A stretch of DNA of 50,619 bases from the NCBI GenBank assembly GCA_031270985.1, contig JAISWR010000013.1, positions 1-50,619 of the forward strand. Direction: 5' to 3'. The position numbers and the translations under genes were made by a program. Positions 16,318 through 25,367 of the stretch are shown here, in pieces (position 1 is the first letter of the stretch; each line of letters opens with the position of its first letter). Under the pieces are notes generated by a model that did no database searches, was not told where the DNA came from, and worked only from the letters and a program-made list of their open reading frames with translations. The DNA comes from Bacteroidales bacterium. Its GTDB lineage: Bacteria; Bacteroidota; Bacteroidia; Bacteroidales; UBA4181.

Positions 16318-16410
16318 ATTACTTTATACGTAAAACGCATGAATATGTTTCGGCGGAACGAAAAAAACATGAATTTGTTATTTTCGGAATAACAAACGGC
16401 TTATTTCAAA

Positions 16411-16613
16411 CTAAATTTGTGAAATCCAGCGTTGTTTATCCCAAACGGTCAGGTTCATATTTTCCGTGATGTCCGGCTCAAAATAAGAATATCTTCTCTG
16501 TCTATTGTAAAGTCCGTAATATACAGATATTCACCGGGAGCTTTTCCCGTTCTGTCAATGCTTGCCAGCGCATCTCCGCAGGAAAAACTTTCCACCGTTA
16601 ATCTACATAACAA
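16411..16613 (-). pseudogene. Remnant of a 6-bladed beta-propeller (BF3164-like) gene
   Basis: Two minus-strand frames together read like the N-terminal blades of the Bacteroidales 6-bladed beta-propeller lipoproteins. Frame A (16613 down to a TGA at 16455) gives IDRTGKAPGEYLYITDFTID followed by REDILILSRTSRKI. Frame B continues with NMNLTVWDKQRWISQI and ends at a TAG at 16411. The phrase GxxPGEYxxITDFxID and the following TVWDKQ strand are typical of the family. A frameshift separates them and most of the ~350-residue protein is gone. No start codon or signal peptide is left. Confidence 0.5.
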
Positions 16614-17007
16614 TTAATTCTAAAACAGCGATTTACGCTTTCGTTTTGTTTTATGCAGTACGACTTGGACGGTTTTGAAAGCCTGTTTTGACCACTCCTA
16701 TCCTCCCTGTGTTTGCATAAACACGCGACAACAAAAGTACGGTATTTTCGAAATGACAATGAAAAAATATCTCATTGTCTGTCAATCGAGACAGAATCAG
16801 GACATTTCACGGACAAAAACAAACTGTGTAAAATATTTTCCCGTTTGCCAAGTCAATTTGCGACAAGACATTATGGTGTTTTTATTGTTAATCCAGAAAA
16901 TAATAGTCCTTTTGTTATTATGTAGCCATTTCTCACTTGTTCGTGTTGTACTACATGCACGACTTTTGCGCTTGTTGTCCATGTGTGCTTGATTTTTATT
17001 CCTCGCG
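16614..17007. other. Gap without a recognisable gene
   Basis: About 390 bp between the beta-propeller remnant and trpC. The small open frames here on both strands have no recognisable signature. A CAAAAGTA at 16731-16738 reads TACTTTTG on the minus strand, a -7-like box that could be the old promoter of the beta-propeller remnant. No trp leader peptide or attenuator could be identified before trpC. Confidence 0.6.
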
Positions 17008-17039
17008 CTTGGAAGACTGAGGTTTTTCATCTAATTTTG
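17008..17039 (+). promoter_or_regulatory. Promoter for trpC
   Basis: CTTG at 17008-17011 (TTG core), 20 bp spacer, TAATTTTG at 17032-17039, 15 bp before the ATG at 17055. Good match to the Bacteroidota consensus with a very short leader. Confidence 0.65.
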
Positions 17040-17054
17040 CGGCAAAGATGAGAC

Positions 17055-17843
17055 ATGGAAAGCATATTGAAACGCATTGTTGCGGCGAAGAAAGAGGAAA
17101 TGATACGGGCAAAAGCCGGCAAACCGTACGGTGAAATATTGCGGGAAGCGGAAGGATGTACGCGCACATCCATATCGTTTAAGGCGGCGTTAAGGAACTC
17201 AACTACGGGTGTCATCGCGGAATTTAAGCGCAAATCGCCTTCTAAGGGCTTCATCAGGGAGGGTGCAAGGGTACGGGATATTGTGCCCGGATATGAGGCG
17301 GCAGGGGCGTCCGCCATATCGGTGCTGACGGACAGTGAGTTTTTCGGCGGATCGCTGGACGATCTCATCGAAACGCGCCGCTTGGTGAGGATTCCTGTCC
17401 TGAGGAAAGATTTCATCATTGACGCCTATCAGGTTTGCGAAGCGAAGCTGGCGGGAGCGGATGCGGTTTTGCTGATAGCCTCGGCGCTTACGCAGGAACA
17501 GTGTCGGGAACTGTCTTCATTCGCCGATCATCTGGGGCTGGAGGTATTGCTGGAAATTCATTGTGCGGATGAACTTGCATATGTTCATGAACAAGTGGAT
17601 GTGGTGGGCGTCAACAACCGGAATCTGAACACTTTTGCTGTCGATATACAGACCTCTCTCACGCTGTCCGCACAAATACCCGATGCTTTTGTCAAAATAT
17701 CCGAAAGCGGCATTTCGTCGCCGGCAACTGTAAAAACCTTGCAACAGTCCGGATTCAGTGGTTTCCTGATGGGCGAAAATTTCATGAAACAACCCCATCC
17801 TGCGGAAGCACTGCAACAATTCCTCAATGCCTTGCACCCATAA
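17055..17843 (+). CDS. trpC: Indole-3-glycerol phosphate synthase
   Basis: 262 residues, normal for a single-domain TrpC. It closes the ring of CdRP to form indole-3-glycerol phosphate in tryptophan synthesis. Seen motifs: VIAEFKRKSPSKG (catalytic Lys), ISVLTDSEFFGG, PVLRKDFIIDAYQV, ADAVLLIASAL, LEVLLEIH, VGVNNRNLNTF, and KISESGISSP with GFLMGENFM at the phosphate site. No other trp gene is within the window, although Bacteroidota usually keep trpEGDCFBA together. It stands alone behind its own promoter, beside a decayed gene. Confidence 0.96.
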   Translation: MESILKRIVAAKKEEMIRAKAGKPYGEILREAEGCTRTSISFKAALRNSTTGVIAEFKRKSPSKGFIREGARVRDIVPGYEAAGASAISVLTDSEFFGGSLDDLIETRRLVRIPVLRKDFIIDAYQVCEAKLAGADAVLLIASALTQEQCRELSSFADHLGLEVLLEIHCADELAYVHEQVDVVGVNNRNLNTFAVDIQTSLTLSAQIPDAFVKISESGISSPATVKTLQQSGFSGFLMGENFMKQPHPAEALQQFLNALHP

Positions 17844-18006
17844 AACACGGGATTTAACACAGACCGACCGCTGACAGGCAGGGTTATCCCGTTCCTTCAG
17901 GACACCGAGAAACCGTCATATCCTGTTTATTTTGCAAATCATTAGCGGCGAAACCGTCCTTGCAAACCGAAAATGGCGAACTGCTGTTTTTCCGGCGTTG
18001 AGGATG

Positions 18007-18522
18007 TCAGTCTTTGTACCAGCTTGCGTACATCATGTAATTGCCGGCTATGCGTTCAATCATGTCGCGCGTTTGTTCCACACTGACGTCTTTTATTTTT
18101 TTTGCGGGCGTTCCGGCATACAGACTGCCCGGGTCAACGATTGTACCTGTGAGTACCACCGCACCGGCGGCGATAATGGAGTTTTCGCCAATCACGGCAT
18201 GGTCGAGTATCACACAGCCCATACCCAACAGAACATTGTCGCAGATTTTTGCGCCGTGAATCACCACGTTGTGCCCCACAGACACATTGTTGCCGATTTC
18301 CGCCACCGATTTCCGGTAAAGCGTGTGCACCACAGCGCCGTCCTGAATGTTCACCCTGTTGCCCACACGTATGGAATTGACGTCGCCACGCAACACCGCA
18401 CCGAACCAGACGCTACATTCGTCGCCGAGCACAACATCGCCCACAATGACGGCATTGTCGGCAAACCAGCAGTCTTTGCCGTATGCGGGCGTAAAGCCGC
18501 GTACCGATTTTATAATTGCCAT
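18007..18522 (-). CDS. Gamma-carbonic anhydrase family protein (left-handed beta-helix)
   Basis: 171 residues built from hexapeptide repeats, for example NAVIVGDVVLGDECSVWFGA and VSVGHNVVIHGAKICDNVLL. The metal-binding His residues of the gamma-carbonic anhydrase / YrdA / PaaY group are visible in VVHT, GHNVVIHG. The family forms trimers and binds zinc or iron; some members hydrate CO2, others have no shown activity. A short C-terminal helix (VEQTRDMIERIAGNYMMYAS) ends the protein. It lies 29 bp downstream of the GNAT remnant and is probably read from that remnant's promoter. Confidence 0.9.
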   Translation of the reverse strand: MAIIKSVRGFTPAYGKDCWFADNAVIVGDVVLGDECSVWFGAVLRGDVNSIRVGNRVNIQDGAVVHTLYRKSVAEIGNNVSVGHNVVIHGAKICDNVLLGMGCVILDHAVIGENSIIAAGAVVLTGTIVDPGSLYAGTPAKKIKDVSVEQTRDMIERIAGNYMMYASWYKD

Positions 18523-18551
18523 ACTGTTGTTATTAGATAGATTATAGATAT

Positions 18552-18716
18552 TTACAGTCTTATTTCAAAAACAAAATAACAAATATCGTGCTTCTCGGCC
18601 GTTTTCCAAATTTCATCCGCTAACGCCGTACCAATTGCCGGTTCACGGGGATGCAACTGTTCGTACAGTGGCAACAATGCGGGAATATCGGTTTTGTCGG
18701 CTTTGCGGTATGTCAT
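18552..18716 (-). pseudogene. Truncated GNAT N-acetyltransferase
   Basis: A 54-codon frame starts at ATG 18716 with MTYRKADKTDIPALLPLYEQ, continues LHPREP, then LADEIWKTAEKHDICYFVFE, and stops at TAA 18552. This is the N-terminal third of a GNAT acetyltransferase: first strand, helix 1, helix 2 and start of strand 2. The acetyl-CoA-binding core of a normal ~150-residue protein is missing, and the gamma-carbonic anhydrase begins 29 bp later. It still has a good promoter just upstream, so it looks like a deletion remnant rather than a designed small protein. Confidence 0.65.
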
Positions 18717-18736
18717 CAGCGATCGTAAGATTTTTG

Positions 18737-18768
18737 CAAAAATACATTATTTTCGAGTGCAAATCAAA
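18737..18768 (-). promoter_or_regulatory. Minus-strand promoter for GNAT remnant and gamma-carbonic anhydrase
   Basis: On the minus strand: TTTG (18768-18765), 20 bp spacer, TATTTTTG (18744-18737). Full match to the Bacteroidota consensus, about 20 bp before the remnant's ATG. It is the only evident promoter for the gamma-carbonic anhydrase gene. Confidence 0.65.
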
Positions 18769-18911
18769 TAGTCGCGGTTAATTCCCTGCAGGAAATCGAC
18801 GCGCATCGTTGAGAACAAAAACGAAAGGTAAAAATCAAAAACGAAAGGCCTGATGACGGTCTGCGATCCCGACAGGGTAAATTCCCCTTTCCAAACATTT
18901 TTTGCGGATAA

Positions 18912-18942
18912 AATTAGGTAGTTTCACCAAAAACTACTAATT
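18912..18942 (+). promoter_or_regulatory. Inverted repeat in the gyrA promoter region
   Basis: AATTAGGTAGTTT (18912-18924), 6 nt loop CACCAA, AAACTACTAATT (18931-18942). The arms pair over 12 bases with one extra G. It overlaps a weak -7-like box, TAATTTAG (18938-18945), and lies 26 bp before the gyrA ATG. It could be a regulator site or an mRNA hairpin. No clean TAnnTTTG box is seen for gyrA. Confidence 0.5.
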
Positions 18943-18967
18943 TAGCGGATTATTTTTCAGACAATAA

Positions 18968-21571
18968 ATGAGTGAAAATATAACAGAAAATCAAGCCGGA
19001 GAGAGGATTATCTCCGTGAACATTGAAGAGGAAATGAAATCGTCCTACATAGATTATTCTATGTCGGTCATTGTTTCACGGGCATTGCCCGATGTGCGCG
19101 ACGGGTTGAAGCCTGTGCATCGCAGGGTGCTGTTCGGCATGTCGGAGTTGGGTCTGTTGTCCAATAAGCCCTACAAGAAGTCGGCAAGAATTGTCGGCGA
19201 GGTAATGGGTAAATACCATCCGCACGGCGACAGTTCCATATACGACACGCTGGTGCGGTTGGCGCAAAGTTGGTCGTTGCGCTACCCGTTGGTGGACGGA
19301 CAGGGTAATTTCGGCTCAATGGACAAAGACCAGCCGGCTGCTATGCGTTACACGGAGGCGCGATTGAGGAAAATCGCCGAAGAAATGATGGCGGATATTG
19401 ATAAAAACACGGTGAATTTTCAGTTTAACTTCGATGATACCCTCGAAGAGCCTGCCGTGATGCCGAGCGCCTTTCCCAACTTGATCGTCAACGGGTCGTC
19501 GGGCATTGCCGTGGGAATGGCTACCAACATGGCGCCCCATAATCTCGGAGAAACCATCGACGGAATCATTGCTTATATCCACAACAACAATATTACGCCG
19601 GACGAACTGATGTACCACATCAAGGGTCCGGACTTCCCGACGGGTGCGGTGATATACGGCGTGCAAGGTATTCGCGAAGCCTACCTGACGGGGCGCGGAC
19701 GGGTGGTGATCCGCGCGCGTTCCGAGATCGAAGTGCAAACCAGCGGGCGCGAAGTGATTGTATTCACCGAAATACCCTACCAGCTCAACAAAGAACAGTT
19801 GGTGGAACAAATCGGCGACATGGTGAAAGACGGAAAACTGGACGGCATATCTTATGTGAATGACGAGTCCGACCGGGAAGGAATGCGTATCGTGGTGAAG
19901 CTCAAAAAGGACGCCAACTCCAACGTCGTTCTCAACAATCTGTATAAAAATACGCCGCTTCAGACGTCGTTCAGCATCAACAACATCGCCTTGGTGGACG
20001 GTCGCCCGAGACAGTTGAACCTGAAAGAACTGATACATTATTATGTAAAACACCGCCACGAAGTAATCGTCCGCCGCACGGAATACGAACTGAAAAAAGC
20101 GCAGGAACGCCTCCACATACTGGAAGGCTTGATCATTGCCCAGGACAATATTGACGAGGTGATACAAATCATCCGCTCCTCGGCAAGCCCCGACGACGCC
20201 GTACAGGGATTGATGCAACGCTTCGACCTGAGCGAAGTGCAGTCGCGCGCTATCGTGGACATGCGTCTAAGGGCTTTGACGGGACTGGAACGCGAAAAAT
20301 TGCAGGCGGAACACGACCAATTGGTGAAAGACATCGCCTATTATCAGGAAATACTTTCCGACGAAAAATTGAGGATGGAAATCGTCAAGAACGAATTGTT
20401 GGAGATCAAAAAGAAATACGGCGACGAACGTCGCACGGAAATCAGATTCACGGCGGAGGAATTCAATCCCGAAGACTTCTTTGCCGACGACGACATGGTG
20501 ATTACCATTTCTCACATGGGATACATCAAACGTACGCCGTTGGCGGATTTCAAAACGCAAAGCAGGGGAGGAGTAGGGTCGAAAGGCAGTTCCACGCGCC
20601 GCGACGAAGATTTCCTCGAACACCTGTTCCATGCCTCCATGCACAACACATTGCTGCTGTTCACTGCAAAAGGTCGCTGTTTCTGGGTGAAAGTGTACGA
20701 ACTTCCGGAAGGGACGAAAACCTCGCAGGGACGCGCCATCCAAAACATCATCAATATTGACGGCGACGACCAGGTGAAGGCATATATCAACGTAAAAAAC
20801 CTCACCGACGAGGAATATGTCAAGAATCACTACATCGTGATGTGTTCGCAAAACGGTATCGTGAAAAAGACGTCGCTCGAAGCTTATTCGCGTCCGCGCC
20901 AAAACGGCATCAACGCCATCACCATCCGTGAAGGCGACATCCTGCTCGAAGCGCGGCTCACCGACGGAAAATGCGACATCGTGCTGGCGTCGTTGCTGGG
21001 TAGAGCCGTGAGATTCCCCGAAAACAAAGTCCGCGACATGGGACGCATCGCATCAGGCGTACGCGGTATCAACCTGTCCAATGCACCCGACACGGACAAC
21101 GCAAAAGAGGAAACCGAAAAAACCGTAGAAACTGTAGAAACCGTATCGGGCAACCGCGTTATCGGCATGGTATGCTTCGATCCGGATGAAGTCGGCAAGC
21201 AGATTCTCGTAGTGTCGGAAAACGGTTTCGGAAAACGTTCGGACATCAGTGACTACCGCACTACCAATCGCGGCGGAAAAGGCGTGAAAACCATCAATAT
21301 CACCGAAAAAACGGGCCAACTGATCGCCATCAAGGACGCTGGAGATGATGAAGATTTGATGATTATCAATAAGTCTGGACTTACTATTCGTATGCACGTA
21401 TCCGATATTCGGATTGCAGGACGCGCCACACAGGGGGTAAAACTCATCAACCTGCGCGGCAACGATTCCATCGCATCCGTAACGAAAGTGCCGCGCGCCG
21501 ACGAAATACCCGAAACAACAGAAGAAGAAACACCTGCCGAAGAAAATAAAGAAAATGCGAAAGAACAATGA
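18968..21571 (+). CDS. gyrA: DNA gyrase subunit A
   Basis: 867 residues. With GyrB it introduces negative supercoils. The N-terminal breakage-reunion domain has [21 protein letters not shown] and the catalytic Tyr128 in [10 protein letters not shown]. The quinolone-binding stretch [10 protein letters not shown] keeps Ser and Asp at the positions equal to E. coli Ser83 and Asp87, so no classical resistance change is seen. The C-terminal pinwheel domain follows, with the GyrA-box region [12 protein letters not shown], which identifies GyrA rather than ParC. The tail is acidic ([20 protein letters not shown]). The loop near residues 715-725 contains a short Glu/Thr/Val repeat. Confidence 0.97.
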   Translation: MSENITENQAGERIISVNIEEEMKSSYIDYSMSVIVSRALPDVRDGLKPVHRRVLFGMSELGLLSNKPYKKSARIVGEVMGKYHPHGDSSIYDTLVRLAQSWSLRYPLVDGQGNFGSMDKDQPAAMRYTEARLRKIAEEMMADIDKNTVNFQFNFDDTLEEPAVMPSAFPNLIVNGSSGIAVGMATNMAPHNLGETIDGIIAYIHNNNITPDELMYHIKGPDFPTGAVIYGVQGIREAYLTGRGRVVIRARSEIEVQTSGREVIVFTEIPYQLNKEQLVEQIGDMVKDGKLDGISYVNDESDREGMRIVVKLKKDANSNVVLNNLYKNTPLQTSFSINNIALVDGRPRQLNLKELIHYYVKHRHEVIVRRTEYELKKAQERLHILEGLIIAQDNIDEVIQIIRSSASPDDAVQGLMQRFDLSEVQSRAIVDMRLRALTGLEREKLQAEHDQLVKDIAYYQEILSDEKLRMEIVKNELLEIKKKYGDERRTEIRFTAEEFNPEDFFADDDMVITISHMGYIKRTPLADFKTQSRGGVGSKGSSTRRDEDFLEHLFHASMHNTLLLFTAKGRCFWVKVYELPEGTKTSQGRAIQNIINIDGDDQVKAYINVKNLTDEEYVKNHYIVMCSQNGIVKKTSLEAYSRPRQNGINAITIREGDILLEARLTDGKCDIVLASLLGRAVRFPENKVRDMGRIASGVRGINLSNAPDTDNAKEETEKTVETVETVSGNRVIGMVCFDPDEVGKQILVVSENGFGKRSDISDYRTTNRGGKGVKTINITEKTGQLIAIKDAGDDEDLMIINKSGLTIRMHVSDIRIAGRATQGVKLINLRGNDSIASVTKVPRADEIPETTEEETPAEENKENAKEQ

Positions 21572-21607
21572 GTGGATGGATATGTTAATCAATCATAAAA
21601 ATTTGCC

Positions 21608-22333
21608 ATGTTTACAAAAAAGTTTTTTCTGTCATGCCTGTTGTCGCTCACTGTGGCGGGCAGCATGATTTCTTGCCGGAAATCGTTGCACAAGGACTGT
21701 TATAAATTGGGAAATGTACCGGTGGACACCGCTTTTTATGTCTCTTACGATTTGAATGACGTCTCCCACAAATATTATCAGATGGGACATTCGGGATATG
21801 CCGGTCTGACGGGTACGTCCAACATCAAAAACAACGACAAGCTCAAAATTCTGAACTGCCGTAGCGCTTATGAGTTTGCCGAGTTGCACGAAACGCCGAA
21901 ACCTATTTCCGATTTTCCGCTGGTACGTCTCGTTTTCCACGACATACAAACGTTGGACAAGCCGACCGACCGACTCAAGCAATTGTCGCAAACTGCACAG
22001 CCCAGTTACAGATTCACTTACGTGGACATCGGTCTGGACGCCGAACTGCTGGTTGCCGACACGGCATACATGACCGGAGTGGCGCTGGACATCGAATCCG
22101 AATACACCACACAAAATGTTGTCGAATCGTTCAAATACGACTACCGGACGGCATATGACGACGTACTCAATTCCGCCGAATCCTTTCTGGAAATTGTCGC
22201 CTTGGAACCGTTGTGCGACGACTTCCACGTGGTGAAAGGGCGTTTTGCCACCACGCTGATGAAACGGGAGACCGATTCCACTTACATCTCCGTGAAAATA
22301 ACCAACGGTACATTCAAATTTCTGACCAAATGA
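21608..22333 (+). CDS. Putative lipoprotein of unknown function
   Basis: 241 residues. The N-terminus FFLSCLLSLTVAGSMISC followed by RKS looks like a lipoprotein signal with Cys near residue 23, though the box (MISC) is not ideal. The body is mixed alpha/beta and acidic, with no motif I recognise (VDTAFYVSYDLNDVSHKYY, YRTAYDDVLNSAESFLEIV). It begins 36 bp after gyrA and its stop overlaps the start of the next small gene (ATGA-type overlap), which suggests translation coupling with it. Confidence 0.72.
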   Translation: MFTKKFFLSCLLSLTVAGSMISCRKSLHKDCYKLGNVPVDTAFYVSYDLNDVSHKYYQMGHSGYAGLTGTSNIKNNDKLKILNCRSAYEFAELHETPKPISDFPLVRLVFHDIQTLDKPTDRLKQLSQTAQPSYRFTYVDIGLDAELLVADTAYMTGVALDIESEYTTQNVVESFKYDYRTAYDDVLNSAESFLEIVALEPLCDDFHVVKGRFATTLMKRETDSTYISVKITNGTFKFLTK

Positions 22334-22479
22334 TGCAAGATGTCGTTACATACTTGATTGGCGCGGCAATAGTCTGCCGTTTGGCTTATCTGCCGTATCG
22401 CGCTTTAAGAAAGCGTAAAGTGCCTGAATCATGTAAAGGTTGTACGCAGCCGTGCGCCCTCCGAACAATAATGAAATAA
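22330..22479 (+). CDS. Small membrane protein with Cys-rich tail (FeoB-associated-like)
   Basis: 49 residues. One N-terminal membrane helix (VVTYLIGAAIVCRLAYL) is followed by a basic stretch (RALRKRK) and a Cys cluster (ESCKGCTQPCAL). This layout resembles the FeoB-associated Cys-rich membrane proteins common in Bacteroidota. No feoA or feoB is in the window, so the link to iron is only by similarity. Two in-frame ATGs (22330, 22333) overlap the stop of the lipoprotein gene. It is too short to be picked up by usual length cut-offs. Confidence 0.6.
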   Translation: MMQDVVTYLIGAAIVCRLAYLPYRALRKRKVPESCKGCTQPCALRTIMK

Positions 22480-22565
22480 TCGCATGGATTTTTTTGCGCT
22501 CCAAAACAGATATATGTCGCCGGTAACCGTCAAACACAGTTATATTCGTCCTTAAATAGCCAAAG

Positions 22566-23588
22566 ATGTTCATGATGGCAAGCGTTTGTCTTCGTTCAAA
22601 AAAGGTCGATTATTTTATAATCAGGTGGATTCGATTCCTGTGCGGATGCTTGTTGTTGTTTGCATTGAAAGACGCGCAGGCGCAAAAAATCACTACGGAA
22701 GCCTATATTGACCGGTACAGACAGTTAGCGGTGTCGGAAATGGAACGAAGCGGAATCCCCGCCAGCATCACGCTGGCGCAGGGCATTTTGGAGTCGGCGA
22801 GCGGAAATAGCAGGCTGGCGGTACAGTCCAACAACCATTTCGGTATCAAGTGCCATGATTGGGAGGGGAAAACGGCATACCACGACGATGACGCTGCGGG
22901 AGAATGCTTTCGCCATTATGCAAGCGCCGAAGAATCGTTTCTCGACCATACGGATTTCCTGATGTCCCGCAATCGCTATGCCTTCCTTTTCGATTACAAA
23001 TCCACCGACTATCACAGTTGGGCGAAAGGTCTGCGCAAAGCCGGCTACGCCACCGACCCGAATTACCCGCAACGGCTGATAGAGTTGATCGAACGCTACA
23101 ACCTGCACCGATACGACCGCGGCCTCACCGTCGCTGCACGGGATCAGCCCGCAAAAACGAATAAATCGCGCCAAAACCAAACCACGCCAAAAAATACCGC
23201 TCCGTCCTTCAACGACGATTTTAGCGTCAGCATCGAACGCTATCCGGTGCGGGAGAACAACCGCACCGAATACATCATGGCAAAGGCGGGCGACACCTAT
23301 TTGTCGCTGGCAAATTACCACGACCTGACACTCCGCCGGCTGCTCAGGTACAACGATCGGGAGGAAACCACATCACTGCATGAAGGGGAAATCGTGTACC
23401 TGCAACCCAAGCGTCCCAGAGCAGCGCTTGGCATGAAAACCCACGTGCTGAAACAGGGCGAAACCATGCGTGATATATCACAGAAATACGGCGTCAGGCT
23501 GAAACGGCTGTATTACATGAACCGTATGGAAGAAGGATCGCAACCACCCGCAGGCACAAGCCTGAATCTAAGGAGAAAGAAAAGATGA
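22566..23588 (+). CDS. Glucosaminidase-domain protein with LysM repeats
   Basis: 340 residues. A signal/anchor helix (FLCGCLLLFALKDAQAQ) is followed by a flagellar FlgJ/GH73-type glucosaminidase domain (about 42-190) with catalytic Glu76 in ITLAQGILESASGNSRLA and NNHFGIKCHDW. A Thr/Asn-rich linker leads to two LysM peptidoglycan-binding modules: EYIMAKAGDTYLSLANYHDL (about 235-278) and HVLKQGETMRDISQKYGVR (about 290-335). It probably cuts the glycan strand of peptidoglycan. The stop overlaps the start of the M23 peptidase gene by 4 bp (ATGA), so the two wall hydrolases are coupled. The exact start among the early Met codons is uncertain. Confidence 0.9.
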   Translation: MFMMASVCLRSKKVDYFIIRWIRFLCGCLLLFALKDAQAQKITTEAYIDRYRQLAVSEMERSGIPASITLAQGILESASGNSRLAVQSNNHFGIKCHDWEGKTAYHDDDAAGECFRHYASAEESFLDHTDFLMSRNRYAFLFDYKSTDYHSWAKGLRKAGYATDPNYPQRLIELIERYNLHRYDRGLTVAARDQPAKTNKSRQNQTTPKNTAPSFNDDFSVSIERYPVRENNRTEYIMAKAGDTYLSLANYHDLTLRRLLRYNDREETTSLHEGEIVYLQPKRPRAALGMKTHVLKQGETMRDISQKYGVRLKRLYYMNRMEEGSQPPAGTSLNLRRKKR

Positions 23589-25306
23589 ACCATATTATAT
23601 TTGCGGCAATTCTGACGCTGTGTCCGATGCGGTTATACAGCCGGTCGGGAGACACCGTTTTTCACCAACCGCTGGACATCCCCGTATCACTTGCTGCTTC
23701 TTTTGCCGAACTGCGCCCCAACCACTTCCATTCGGGTATTGATTACCGCACGCAAGGCAAGACGGGACACAAGGTATATGCTGTTGCCGACGGATACGTA
23801 TCCCGCATTAAGGTGGAAGCGGGCGGATACGGTAAAGCGCTGTATCTGACCCATCCTGACGGACACACCACAGTTTACGCACATCTGGACGGTTTTTTCG
23901 ACAAAGCGGCAACATACGTGCAAAACGAACAGTATGCTCGCGAACGGTTTCCCGTAGATTTGTTTCCCGATCCCGCGCTGTTCCCCGTAAAACGCGGGCA
24001 GATAATCGGCATATCTGGGAATACCGGCAGTTCGACAGGCCCTCATCTGCATTTTGAAGTGCGCGACGCCCGAACCGAAGAAGCGCTCAATCCGCTTCGC
24101 TTCGTTCCGGACGTAACCGACCGCACGCCGCCCGTCCTACAACGCATCGCTGTGTATCCCGTCGGCGACGGCAGCATGGTGAACGGCGTCCATGCTCCTC
24201 TCATCCTGACATTGGAAAAAGCAGGACGCAACTACAGGGTTCAGGGAAATCCCAAACTGACCGTCAAGGGAGAAATCGCTTTCGGCATCGAAGCCTACGA
24301 CCAAATTTCCGGTTCGACAAACCGTTGCGGGCTGTACCGCTTGCGCATGATGATAGACAGCGTGACGTGGTTTTCGCAAATCATGGAACGCATATCATTT
24401 GACGAAAACCGTTATATCAACAGCCTGATGGATTATGGATGCTATATGGAACGGCGCATCAAGTTCAACCGCATGTATATTGAGCCGAACAACCGGTTGC
24501 GCGTATATGACAGGCATATCAACCGAGGTATTGTGTCATTCCCCGATTCGGCAAAACGCCTGCTGACCGTCGAAACGCAGGACTTTCACGGCAACGTTTC
24601 TATCCTGAACGTTCCCTTCGTCTATTTACCCGCCTCTCCGGATGCCGTGCCGGAGTGGCGGCAGTTGCCCGACTTCAAGCCTCAGGACTACGCGATGAAT
24701 GTCGTTTATCGCCGACAAAACGTCAAAATCACGATACCGGCAAACGCCCTGTACGACAATATTGATTTCCGGTATGAACTGTCGCCGACCCTTCCTGGAC
24801 TGTATTCCGAAGTGCACCGCATACACAACACCCGTGTACCGTTGCATTGTGACATCATGGTGGAAATTGCCGCCGACCGTCTTCCCGATCGCCTGCACGA
24901 AAAAGCCCTGATAGCACAGGTGGACGACAAGGGACACATCAGCAGTGCGGGTGGCGCATACCGCGATCATGCCGTAAGCGCTGCCGTAAAAACATTCGGT
25001 AATTACGCTATTGCCGCAGACACCGTTCCGCCCCGCATACAGCCCGTGAACATACCCGGAAACGGAAATATGCAAGCTTACACAAACATCCGCATCAGGA
25101 TTACTGACGATTTTTCGGGCATCCACTCGTACAACTGCCGGATTGACGGCCAATGGGCATTGTTTGAATACGACGCTAAAAAGAATATGCTGATCTACAC
25201 ATTTACGCCCGAACGATTGACTAAAAACACCCGCCACAATCTGCATGTGCTGGTAACGGACGCTAAAGGGAACAATGCGGAATACGCTACGACATTTATG
25301 TGGTGA
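23585..25306 (+). CDS. M23-family metallopeptidase, secreted
   Basis: 573 residues with a short signal peptide. The LytM/M23 zinc peptidase domain lies at about residues 35-180: HFHSGIDYRTQGKTG (His49, Asp53), VYAHLDG and STGPHLHFEVRD (His154, His156). The zinc ligand set is complete, so it should be an active endopeptidase on peptidoglycan cross-links. The remaining ~390 residues are beta-rich, with Ig-like phrases (IRIRITDDFSGIHSYNCRID, LHVLVTDAKGNNAEY). It is translationally coupled to the glucosaminidase gene and probably acts with it in wall remodelling. Confidence 0.92.
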   Translation: MNHIIFAAILTLCPMRLYSRSGDTVFHQPLDIPVSLAASFAELRPNHFHSGIDYRTQGKTGHKVYAVADGYVSRIKVEAGGYGKALYLTHPDGHTTVYAHLDGFFDKAATYVQNEQYARERFPVDLFPDPALFPVKRGQIIGISGNTGSSTGPHLHFEVRDARTEEALNPLRFVPDVTDRTPPVLQRIAVYPVGDGSMVNGVHAPLILTLEKAGRNYRVQGNPKLTVKGEIAFGIEAYDQISGSTNRCGLYRLRMMIDSVTWFSQIMERISFDENRYINSLMDYGCYMERRIKFNRMYIEPNNRLRVYDRHINRGIVSFPDSAKRLLTVETQDFHGNVSILNVPFVYLPASPDAVPEWRQLPDFKPQDYAMNVVYRRQNVKITIPANALYDNIDFRYELSPTLPGLYSEVHRIHNTRVPLHCDIMVEIAADRLPDRLHEKALIAQVDDKGHISSAGGAYRDHAVSAAVKTFGNYAIAADTVPPRIQPVNIPGNGNMQAYTNIRIRITDDFSGIHSYNCRIDGQWALFEYDAKKNMLIYTFTPERLTKNTRHNLHVLVTDAKGNNAEYATTFMW

Positions 25307-25339
25307 ACCGGATATCATCCCAACTGTAACAGATCCGGT
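25307..25339. terminator. Weak hairpin between convergent genes
   Basis: ACCGGAT (25307-25313) and ATCCGGT (25333-25339) are perfect inverted arms with a 19 nt loop, directly after the M23 stop and before the convergent AcpH gene end. There is no T-run, so it may be a weak bidirectional barrier or chance. Confidence 0.3.
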
Positions 25340-25367
25340 GGCACGCTTGTTCTTGCGCCGCATGGCG

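Noticed and set aside
16675-16992. 105-codon plus-strand frame in the gap before trpC
   Set aside because: No recognisable domain, no promoter in the right place, and composition unlike the neighbouring genes. Kept only as an empty gap.
17932-18540. 202-codon plus-strand frame opposite the gamma-carbonic anhydrase gene
   Set aside because: Reverse of hexapeptide repeats; no motif of its own.
19205-19240. Quinolone-resistance change in gyrA
   Set aside because: [10 protein letters not shown] keeps Ser and Asp at the positions that usually change in resistant strains.
19316-20218. Minus-strand open frame of 300 codons opposite gyrA
   Set aside because: Antisense to gyrA; composition typical of a reversed coding strand.
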